Below are positions 57,466 to 64,000 of a stretch of 64,000 bases of DNA, piece after piece. Each line of letters starts with the position of its first letter. Position 1 is the first letter of the stretch. Origin of the DNA: Paraburkholderia sp. BL23I1N1 (GTDB taxonomy: Bacteria; Pseudomonadota; Gammaproteobacteria; Burkholderiales; Burkholderiaceae); the NCBI RefSeq assembly GCF_003610295.1, contig NZ_RAPV01000001.1, positions 5,022,001 to 5,086,000 on the forward strand, written 5' to 3'. The notes beneath the pieces were generated by a model. The model made no database searches. It had not been told where the DNA came from and was given only the letters and a program-made list of their open reading frames with translations. A program made the translations under genes and the position numbers.

Positions 57466-58812
57466 ATGACCTCCCCCGGCGCCGATCTGCTTAGCGAAGT
57501 GCGGGCCTTCCGCGCGGCCTATCCGGAGGTGCGCTACGTCGACCTCATTTGTCTCGATATCCCCGGGCACTTCTACGGCAAGCGATACCCCGTGGACATG
57601 CTCGAGAAAGTCGCAGCCGGCAGCCTTCTGAAATTGCCGCAGAACTGCATCCTGCTGGGTGTGCAGGGCGGCTTGTACCCGATCGGCGACTATTGCTTCA
57701 ACGACGGCGATCCGGACGCGGTGCGCCGTCTGATTGCGGGCACCCTCAAACCTGTTCGATGGGAAGGCCAGCTGTTGGGGCAGATGTTGATCAGTTCGGA
57801 CGGCACGGAGGCGCCCATCGAATTCGAACCGCGCGAGGTCCTGGCGCGCGTGCTGAAACGCTTCGAACGTCGCGGCATCCGCCCGGTAGTGGCCTTCGAA
57901 CTGGAGTTTTATCTGTTCGACGCCCGGCTCGCGGACGGTCTGCCGCAGTTCCCACGCGACCCGTTCTGCGACGACAGGGACGACCAGCCGAACATGCATA
58001 TCGAGCGACTGTCACGGTTCTCCGGCGTACTCGACGAGATGGTCGAAGTCACCCGCGAGCAGGGCGTGGAAGCCACCGTGATCACGGCTGAACTGGGACC
58101 GGGGCAGTTCGAGATCAACTTTGGCCACAATGACGATGGCCTGCGTGCTGCGGACTGGGCCGCGTTGTTCTGCCGAAGCACGCGCGGCGTGGCGATGAAA
58201 CACGGGTACCGCGCCAGCTTCATGAGCAAGCCTTATCTGCATGCGCCGGGCAGCGGCATGCATGTGCACGTGAGTCTCTACGATGAGGCCGGCAACAACT
58301 TGCTGGCTGCAGACGGCCAGCGGCCATTGCGTCACGCCGTGGCCGGGTGCCTCGCGATGCTGCCGCATTGCATGCCGGTCTTCGCGGCCAATCACAACGC
58401 TTTTCGCCGCTATGGCTGGAAAGCGAATGCTGCCAGCCGCGGCAGTTGGGGCTTCGAAGACCGCGACGCCTGCATCCGCATTCCCGAATCGGATGATCGC
58501 AACCTGCGCATCGAACATCGCGTGGCGGGCGCGGATGCGAACCCTTACCTTGTGCTGGCCGCCATCCTCACCAGCATGGAACACGGGCTGGACGCAGGCC
58601 GCGAGCCCATCGCGCCGCTCAATGAGGATCGCGGGAGCGGCATCGATTTTCCGAAAGACATGCTCACGGCCGTCGCTGCTATGCAGAATCATCCGGTGGT
58701 GTGCGAGGGAATGGGCGAAGAGTTCGTCATGGTCTACTGCAAGAACAAACGGCAGGACCATCTGGAGTTCATGAACGAGGTGAACGCGCGGGAATACCGC
58801 TGGTTTCTTTGA
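57466..58812 (+). CDS. puuA: Glutamine synthetase-like enzyme, PuuA-type gamma-glutamylputrescine synthetase
   Basis: A 448-residue enzyme of the glutamine synthetase family. The N-terminal beta-grasp covers YPEVRYVDLICLDIPGHFYG, the metal-binding catalytic part has VVAFELEFYLF, ELGPGQFEINFGHND and SGMHVHVSLYD, and NAASRGSWGFEDRDACIRIPE is the nucleotide region. It joins glutamate to putrescine with ATP. ATG 57466 is favoured by AAGGAC; GTG 57445 is in frame. It lies 188 bases after puuR. It could accept other amines. Confidence 0.87.
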   Translation: MTSPGADLLSEVRAFRAAYPEVRYVDLICLDIPGHFYGKRYPVDMLEKVAAGSLLKLPQNCILLGVQGGLYPIGDYCFNDGDPDAVRRLIAGTLKPVRWEGQLLGQMLISSDGTEAPIEFEPREVLARVLKRFERRGIRPVVAFELEFYLFDARLADGLPQFPRDPFCDDRDDQPNMHIERLSRFSGVLDEMVEVTREQGVEATVITAELGPGQFEINFGHNDDGLRAADWAALFCRSTRGVAMKHGYRASFMSKPYLHAPGSGMHVHVSLYDEAGNNLLAADGQRPLRHAVAGCLAMLPHCMPVFAANHNAFRRYGWKANAASRGSWGFEDRDACIRIPESDDRNLRIEHRVAGADANPYLVLAAILTSMEHGLDAGREPIAPLNEDRGSGIDFPKDMLTAVAAMQNHPVVCEGMGEEFVMVYCKNKRQDHLEFMNEVNAREYRWFL

Positions 58813-59016
58813 ACGCCGGCGCGGTTTATCGCTCAGTTCCGTCATTCATGCAGCCATGCATCGCGACTGTTGGTGACGACCGCATCAGCCTGCTTCAGCG
58901 ATCTTTCACGCGCCGGTACGGGTTTAAAATGACGGTCGCAACAAGACCATGTGCTCTGTTTCGGAGCACGTCGGGCCGATTATAAAGAATCCGTTGATCC
59001 GGAGAGGAGCAGTTGA

Positions 59017-59211
59017 ATGGTGCGTTATCGACACTACAAAGGCGGCATTTACGAGCTGGTTTGCGAGGCCACACTGGAGTCCGATCCGTCGGTCACAATG
59101 ATCGTCTACAAAGCTGGCAATGGTACGATCTGGACGCGTCCGGCTTCGGTATTCTTCGAGCTGGTTGAAATCGACGGCACCAAGGTGCCGCGCTTCGCGC
59201 CGATCAACTAG
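59017..59211 (+). CDS. DUF1653 small protein
   Basis: A 64-residue protein starting MVRYRHYKGGIYELVCEATL and ending FFELVEIDGTKVPRFAPIN, the DUF1653 signature (RHYKG...VYxxG). A short beta fold is expected. GAGGAGCAG precedes the ATG. The function of the family is not established. Confidence 0.85.
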   Translation: MVRYRHYKGGIYELVCEATLESDPSVTMIVYKAGNGTIWTRPASVFFELVEIDGTKVPRFAPIN

Positions 59212-59291
59212 GCGGGCTCGTTCAAGCGATCGCAAGCGCGATCGCACCCGAAGAGCGTGTACTGCCAGTTCAATACAAACAGGAAATCTGA

Positions 59292-59486
59292 ATGCGTCTA
59301 TTGCTTGCCATCCTTCTGCCGTGGTTTCAGTTCTTCACGATCGGCCGACCGTTTGCCGGCATCATCTGCCTGATCTTGCAGATCACGCTGATCGGCTGGA
59401 TTCCGGCCGCGATCTGGTCGGTGTACGCGTTGAGCCAGTACAACACTGACAAGAAAATCGCCCGTGCGATGGGCAACGGGCGCTAA
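59292..59486 (+). CDS. YqaE/Pmp3 family membrane protein
   Basis: A 64-residue protein with two hydrophobic spans: LLLAILLPWFQFFTIGRPFAG and IICLILQITLIGWIPAAIWSVYAL. This is the YqaE/Pmp3 pattern, small proteins of the inner membrane linked to stress and membrane potential. The C-terminus is NTDKKIARAMGNGR. ACAGGAAATCTGA precedes the ATG. It follows the DUF1653 gene by 80 bases. Confidence 0.85.
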   Translation: MRLLLAILLPWFQFFTIGRPFAGIICLILQITLIGWIPAAIWSVYALSQYNTDKKIARAMGNGR

Positions 59487-59509
59487 GGCTGAATGCGATG
59501 GCGGCGGCG

Positions 59510-59830
59510 CTAAGTGCTGCCTTGGCGCGGCTGTAATTCAACGGCATCTGGCGCTTCGATCACCACGTCGGTTTCCGCGATTGCCACGCACGGCAGAATG
59601 TAGCCCTCCGTTTTTTCTTTGCGGCTCAAACCCGGCCATTCGATCGTGTAGCGCACGCGTCCTGCCGTCATTTTGCATATGCACGTCCGGCACGTACCGT
59701 TACGGCACGAGCGCGGCAGGCGCAGATTCGCAAAGCCGGCGGCTTCGAGGATCGTGAGCGAATCGGGCGCTTCGAAGCTTTGGCCGAGCGGCTCGACGCG
59801 AACGAGAGGCGGGCGGGTAGGGTCGGACAT
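59510..59830 (-). CDS. [2Fe-2S] ferredoxin
   Basis: A 106-residue plant-type ferredoxin. The cluster ligands are in LPRSCRNGTCRTCICKM and, further on, LPCVAIAETDVVIEAP; the first motif gives the C-x4-C-x2-C pattern and the second Cys completes four. It is the small type used by oxygenases or reductases. The start MSDPTRPP at 59830 is preferred over the longer form to 59860. It lies 93 bases after the AcoR-like regulator stop on the same strand. Its redox partner is not in the window. Confidence 0.87.
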   Translation of the reverse strand: MSDPTRPPLVRVEPLGQSFEAPDSLTILEAAGFANLRLPRSCRNGTCRTCICKMTAGRVRYTIEWPGLSRKEKTEGYILPCVAIAETDVVIEAPDAVELQPRQGST

Positions 59831-59923
59831 CGTGTGAATCGGTGACGGATTGCGCCACACTTTACACGCTGACCGGGGCGTTCACAGCACGCCACCGAAC
59901 GCCCATGCCTCGGCGCCGCCGTT

Positions 59924-61924
59924 TCAATGCGTCGTGCTCTCACGCCGCAAATACCGATACACCGTATTGCGCGCAAGCCCCAACTCGCGTGCCGCGGCCG
60001 ACACATTGCCGTCGAGTCGCGCGAGCGTCTGCGCGATTAACGTAGCCTGCCAATCTTCCATCCGGGCGGGCGACGCATTCACCGGCGCAGCCGGCGCGTC
60101 GCGCCCGTCACCGCCATTACTGTCGCTAGAAAAGGTCACGGGCGGTTGGACGCTCACGTCGGCCGGCGCATCCTCGCAATCCTGCAGAAAATCATCCGGC
60201 AAATCCTCGAGTTCGATCTGTTCCGCGCCTTCGGCCATGATGCTTGCGGTACGCAGCACGTTAGCCAGTTGCCGCAGATTGCCGGGCCAGCGGCATTGTG
60301 CAAACCGTTCCAGCACCTCATCGGACACGCGGCGTGGCAAACGCTCGCCATCCGGCTGTAATGCCAGCATGCGCTCGACGAGCGCTGCCAGATCGCTACG
60401 CTCGCGCAGCGCCGGCAAGGTAACGACAAGGCCGTTGATCCGGTAATACAGGTCTTCGCGGAAGGTGCCGGCTTCGATCATCGCGCGCAGATTGCGGTGG
60501 GTCGCGCAGACGATGCGCAGATCGACCGGAATCGCCCGTGTGCCGCCGAGCGGCACGACAGTACGCTCCTGCAGCACGCGCATCAGGCGCACCTGCTGGG
60601 CGAGCGGCATGTCGCCGATTTCATCGAGAAAAAGCGTGCCGCCGTCGGCCTGGACGACCTTGCCGACGCTCCCGCGTTTTTTTGCGCCGGTGAACGCACC
60701 GTCCTCGTAGCCGAACAATTCCGCCTCGATCAGCGTATCGGGCAACGATGCGCAATTCAGCGCGATGAAAGGCGCGCCGCGCCGCGGCGAATCGTGATGG
60801 ATCGCGCGGGCGAGCCATTCCTTGCCGGTGCCGGTTTTGCCGAGGACCAGAATGGGGATATCGCGTCCGCGCAGCTTGGCGACTCTGCGCAGGATGGCGG
60901 AGACTTGCGCGTCGCCTGTATCGAGCGTTTCGAGTGTGGCGAGTGGCGTGGGTGGCGCCGCCTCGCAGGGCCGGGCCGCAGCACGCGCGCCGCTGGAAGT
61001 GGTCGCACGCGGCGCGTCGGATAGCACATCTGCCGAAGCCACATAGCGCGGCGCCGCAAATTCACCGCGGGCGACCACGCGCACGCCGCTCGGCAACGTC
61101 AGCACGACGTTTTCGCCTGGCGCGCGGGCGATCTGTTGCAGCAGTCGGGCGAGCGCGATGCCGAACAACGCGTCGATGGTTTGTCTTTGCAGGTCGGCGA
61201 GCGGCTGCCCGAATTGAAACAGCGCGCTGCGGTTCGCGGACAGGAACGTGCCGTCCGGCGCGAGCGCGGCGAGCCCTTCGTAGAGCGTGCCGATGAATTC
61301 CGAGCGTGCGTGAAAGTGGACGCGGATGGCGTCGACGAATTGATTGGAGAACAGATGATTTTCGATCATCTGCGCCGACATCCGCACGAGCGCCAGCGTG
61401 TGCTTGTGGAAGCCGCGCGTGTCGCCGCTGACATCGAGCGCGCCGATGGTGCGCCCGAACGGATCCGCGATCGGCGCGCACGAACAGGTGAGAATCCGGT
61501 TCGCGTGCAGGAAGTGCTCGCCGGCATGCACGACGGTCGGCTGCGCGTCGATCAGGGCGGTGCCGATCGCGTTCGTGCCGCGATCCGCTTCGGCCCACGA
61601 CACGCCCGGACACAAGGCGACGCGATTGGCTTTTTCAACGAAGTCGCTATCGCCGAGACTGTGGAGAATCACACCGTGATTGTCGGTGAGCAGCACCATG
61701 CTCTGCGTGTCGACGATCTGCGCGTGCAACGTCTCCATCACGGGAAGCGCGTGCGTATAGAGCGACTGATTGCGATCGACAAGTTCGCGTAGCGCGGGGC
61801 GGCACAGCGGATGAAAGTCCGGCGTTTCCGACGCACGCAGGCCGACTTCGAGCGAGCGGGCATGCGCTTGCGCGATGACATCTGGTCGACCGATGGCGGG
61901 CGGCGTGGCAGCACGATGGTTCAA
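59924..61924 (-). CDS. Sigma54-dependent activator, AcoR-like
   Basis: A 666-residue activator with an N-terminal GAF/sensor region (VLLTDNHGVILHSLGDSDF, GVSWAEADRGTNAIGTAL), a second sensor segment, a central AAA+ domain with Walker A VLGKTGTGKEWLARAIH, the GAFTGAKKR loop that contacts sigma54, and GGTLFLDEIGDMP, and a C-terminal Fis helix-turn-helix (GNVSAAARELGLARNTVYRYLRR). This is the AcoR architecture, which controls acetoin and alcohol genes. The start is a TTG with GGAG seven bases upstream. No acetoin genes are nearby, so the target is unknown. Confidence 0.88.
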   Translation of the reverse strand: MNHRAATPPAIGRPDVIAQAHARSLEVGLRASETPDFHPLCRPALRELVDRNQSLYTHALPVMETLHAQIVDTQSMVLLTDNHGVILHSLGDSDFVEKANRVALCPGVSWAEADRGTNAIGTALIDAQPTVVHAGEHFLHANRILTCSCAPIADPFGRTIGALDVSGDTRGFHKHTLALVRMSAQMIENHLFSNQFVDAIRVHFHARSEFIGTLYEGLAALAPDGTFLSANRSALFQFGQPLADLQRQTIDALFGIALARLLQQIARAPGENVVLTLPSGVRVVARGEFAAPRYVASADVLSDAPRATTSSGARAAARPCEAAPPTPLATLETLDTGDAQVSAILRRVAKLRGRDIPILVLGKTGTGKEWLARAIHHDSPRRGAPFIALNCASLPDTLIEAELFGYEDGAFTGAKKRGSVGKVVQADGGTLFLDEIGDMPLAQQVRLMRVLQERTVVPLGGTRAIPVDLRIVCATHRNLRAMIEAGTFREDLYYRINGLVVTLPALRERSDLAALVERMLALQPDGERLPRRVSDEVLERFAQCRWPGNLRQLANVLRTASIMAEGAEQIELEDLPDDFLQDCEDAPADVSVQPPVTFSSDSNGGDGRDAPAAPVNASPARMEDWQATLIAQTLARLDGNVSAAARELGLARNTVYRYLRRESTTH

Positions 61925-62341
61925 AGCATGTCTCCGGTGATCGGACCCGGCAGGTGCGTTGCCCGCCGCTGCGTTCCGCAGTGCAACATACGCATCCGCG
62001 GCCGAACACCGATATTACAGGACGAAACAGCAACTGGGCGAAGGCGGCGCGGGAGGGAAAAATCGGGTCGCGCGGTAGGGAATCGGCACGTCAAAATGCC
62101 CCGTCAGGCACCAAAATAGAACAAACAAAAAGGAAAACTTGCGCAGCGGCCGAACTCGTCTACAGTGAATCCAATCACCTCGCGGGTCGCGAAGTATGGC
62201 GTATTCGCAACTGTGAAGTGACGGACCCGCGCCATCAGCATTCGACAAGGAGGAAAAAGCGCTGCCGGAGCGACCAGACTCAACCAGCGTGCGCAGTACC
62301 AATCGACTCATGCGCAGCACCCAACCTTTCAGGTGAATCCC
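61925..62341. other. Intergenic region between the AcoR-like gene and DUF1488 gene
   Basis: About 420 bases without a supported gene. I saw no clear -24/-12 (TGGCAC-TTGC) sigma54 promoter. An AT-rich stretch at about 62,108-62,130 may belong to a promoter of the DUF1488 gene. Confidence 0.3.
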
Positions 62342-62632
62342 ATGCAGATCCTATTCCCGAACGAAACTCCTGAATATTCAGGTCGCGAACTTACCTTGGC
62401 GTTCCCGGCGATGGTGGATGGGGAAAGGGTGGAGTGCATGATCACGGCTGAGGCGCTGGAAGATCATTTCGGCGCCGCCTCGCCACGCCTGGAAGACATG
62501 GTCGACGCATTCGACGCGCACCGGGCCCGGATCGAAGCCGCCACGCGGCGTCTGCTATCCGAAACGCGGGCGCAATGTCTGGTACTGCGGAGCGGCTACG
62601 TGCGTTTCTACGAAGCGAACTGGCGCAACTGA
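62342..62632 (+). CDS. DUF1488 small protein
   Basis: A 96-residue protein starting MQILFPNETPEYSGRELTLA and containing FPAMVDGERVECMITAEALEDHFG, the DUF1488 pattern. The C-terminal RSGYVRFYEANWRN is also typical. The in-frame ATG at 62333 is possible. The function is unknown. The family has been reported in Burkholderiales beside other small stress genes. Confidence 0.8.
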   Translation: MQILFPNETPEYSGRELTLAFPAMVDGERVECMITAEALEDHFGAASPRLEDMVDAFDAHRARIEAATRRLLSETRAQCLVLRSGYVRFYEANWRN

Positions 62633-62716
62633 GCGAACTTGCGCCGCACGGTGGGTTGTTTCATGACGCTGCGCGCGCAAGCGCCAGCGCCTCATGCGCC
62701 AAAAAAACGAAACTGA

Positions 62717-63247
62717 TCAAACCATTCGCCGCAACGTCCGATCCTTCAACACCACGTGATGCGCGATTGCCGCAAGCGCGTGCATGCCGATCACCCAGTA
62801 AAACGCATTGCCGAGCCATTCATGCGCTGTCTTGAGTAATGGCCGCGCAATTGGATCCGCGCCAACCAACGTGTAATTGATGTTGATCCAGGCCAGCGTG
62901 ACGGGATGCCCACCGGTATTGATCATCAGGATGCCGAGCAGCGGCTGCGCGAAGATGAAGACATAGAGGGCGAGATGAGCGGCGCGCGCCAGAAACGCGA
63001 GCAGCCGGTTGCCTTCGGCTTCCGCGGGCGCGCCGGCCCATAGCCGCCATACCACGCGCAGGACCGCCAATCCCAGCACCAAGGTGCCGGCGCAAAAATG
63101 CACGCTGCTCCAGAACGCCCGGCTGTCAGACCCTTTCGGCCCGCGGATTTCGATTGCCAGATAAGCGAGCGCGATCAGCAGAAAGATCGCCCAGTGGAAG
63201 AAGATGGCGGGCGACGTATAACGGTCTGAGGCGCGGCGGTAGGACAT
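62717..63247 (-). CDS. Cytochrome b561 family protein
   Basis: A 176-residue membrane protein with four spans. The heme-binding His residues are visible in SPAIFFHWAIF, SSVHFCAGTLV, ARAAHLALYVF and GMHALAAIAHHVV, as in bacterial YodB/CybB-type cytochrome b561. It probably carries electrons from the quinone pool. The start MSYRRASDRY at 63247 is chosen over 63286. It is next to a purine permease gene on the same strand. Confidence 0.87.
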   Translation of the reverse strand: MSYRRASDRYTSPAIFFHWAIFLLIALAYLAIEIRGPKGSDSRAFWSSVHFCAGTLVLGLAVLRVVWRLWAGAPAEAEGNRLLAFLARAAHLALYVFIFAQPLLGILMINTGGHPVTLAWININYTLVGADPIARPLLKTAHEWLGNAFYWVIGMHALAAIAHHVVLKDRTLRRMV

Positions 63248-63367
63248 GCAAGAAACTCCCGTGACCAGCTGGTTGGTTTTTATCAATCATCGGATGATAA
63301 AGGGTGCCCGAGCAGAACGGGTACCTTCAATAAAACGATTGTTGATCCAGACCGAACCGTGGCCAAA

Positions 63368-63387
63368 CACCGCGCCGCCGCGCGGTG
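63368..63387 (-). terminator. Hairpin after the purine permease gene
   Basis: CACCGCGC at 63368-63375 pairs with GCGCGGTG at 63380-63387 around CGCC. It lies just after the permease stop codon on the minus strand and is followed by TTTGG, so the T tail is weak. Confidence 0.5.
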
Positions 63388-63395
63388 CTTCCAGC

Positions 63396-64000
63396 TTATT
63401 CGCTGCCGAGGTAGAAATACCGGAACAGGAAAATCGCCGCGATGATCCACACCACCAGTTTCACTTTGCGCGCCTGGCCGGTCAGCAGTTTCAGGCCGGC
63501 GTACGAGATGAAACCGAATGCGACGCCATTGGCGATCGAGTAGGTGAACGGCATCAGCAGCGCGGTGAGCGCGGCCGGCACGACTTCGGTGGCGTCGTCC
63601 CACGGCAGGTCGAGCATTTCGCGCAGCATCAGGCACGACACGTACAGGAGAGCCGGCGCCGTCGCGTAGCCGGGCACCACGGCCGCCAGCGGCGCGAAAA
63701 ACAGCGCCGCGAGGAACAGCACGGCGACGGTGAGCGCCGTCATACCCGTGCGGCCGCCGGCCTGCACGCCCGACGCGCTTTCGATATACGCCGTGGTCGA
63801 CGAGGTGCCGAGCATCGAGCCGGCCAGAATCGCCGTGCTGTCGGCGAGCAGGGCACGGTTCAACCGGAACATCTTGCCTTCGACCAGCAGCCCGGCGCGA
63901 TTGGCCACGCCCATCAGTGTGCCGGTTGCATCGAACAGTTCGACGAGGAAAAACACGAGGATCACGTTCAGCACGCCGCCCGAGAGCGCGCCGCGAATGT
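63396..64000 (-). CDS. NCS2-type purine permease, AzgA/PbuG group (C-terminal part)
   Basis: The visible 200 residues are the C-terminal part of a nucleobase permease and the gene continues beyond the right edge. VFFLVELFDATGTLMGVANRAG and STILAGSMLGTSSTTAYIESASGVQAGGRTG-like sequences match the adenine/guanine/hypoxanthine permease group. About five membrane spans are seen, ending FLFRYFYLGSE. Substrate is hypoxanthine, guanine or adenine by family. The reading frame is uninterrupted to 64000. Confidence 0.9.
   Translation of the reverse strand, partial: IRGALSGGVLNVILVFFLVELFDATGTLMGVANRAGLLVEGKMFRLNRALLADSTAILAGSMLGTSSTTAYIESASGVQAGGRTGMTALTVAVLFLAALFFAPLAAVVPGYATAPALLYVSCLMLREMLDLPWDDATEVVPAALTALLMPFTYSIANGVAFGFISYAGLKLLTGQARKVKLVVWIIAAIFLFRYFYLGSE

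Overview
The window is high-GC proteobacterial DNA and looks like a Burkholderiales chromosome, most likely Paraburkholderia. Pointers are an oxidative L-rhamnose pathway with an ABC importer, a second short IF-1, an acetoacetate decarboxylase/3-hydroxybutyrate dehydrogenase/patatin operon, CynX-type and AcoR-type genes, and many GTG/TTG starts. This is inferred from gene content alone. No rRNA, tRNA or CRISPR was recognised.

Layout. 0-2.6 kb: end of a probable short-chain fatty acid transporter, a CHAD-domain protein and phoU. 2.8-5.7 kb: ketone-body/PHB-type operon (adc, bdh, patatin). 5.85-15.9 kb: L-rhamnose locus, with 2-keto-3-deoxy-rhamnonate dehydrogenase, rhamnonate dehydratase and rhamnose dehydrogenase facing a LysR gene, and divergently mutarotase, lactonase and a four-gene ABC importer. 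16-32.6 kb: an accessory-looking stretch with small unknown genes, an IS630 element with a frameshifted transposase, a molbindin, a cysteine-less DksA-like protein, a ClpG/ClpK-type disaggregase, an FdhF/YdeP-like molybdoenzyme, a cyanide-insensitive bd oxidase (cioAB), a solitary tnpB element, a bestrophin and moaA-moaE-moaD. The molybdenum genes here could supply cofactor to the FdhF-like enzyme, with CioAB disposing of electrons from the quinone pool.

32.6-38.5 kb: a MocR regulator and a LysR regulator transcribed divergently, then a DyP peroxidase with an encapsulin-targeting tail overlapping an encapsulin gene, which together form an encapsulated peroxidase compartment. 38.7-46.1 kb: a porin and a ferric/sugar-phosphate type ABC importer whose ATPase gene is out of frame at a run of nine A, with a divergent TctDE-like two-component system. 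46.2-51.2 kb: nasT-nasS, a CynX-type transporter divergent from a GntR regulator with a palindromic operator between them, and infA. 51.8-55.2 kb: small and stress genes (DauR-like regulator, SDR, OsmC, YCII). 55.4-58.8 kb: gamma-glutamyl-putrescine (puu-like) genes behind two strong palindromes. 59-64 kb: DUF1653, YqaE, a 2Fe-2S ferredoxin, an AcoR-like sigma54 activator, DUF1488, cytochrome b561 and a partial AzgA-type purine permease.

The most interesting points are the encapsulin-DyP pair, the ClpG gene beside a molybdenum/bd-oxidase island, the solitary TnpB with a predictable guide, the A9 frameshift in the transporter ATPase, and the palindromes before the puu genes. I did not find a system that I can defend as wholly undescribed.
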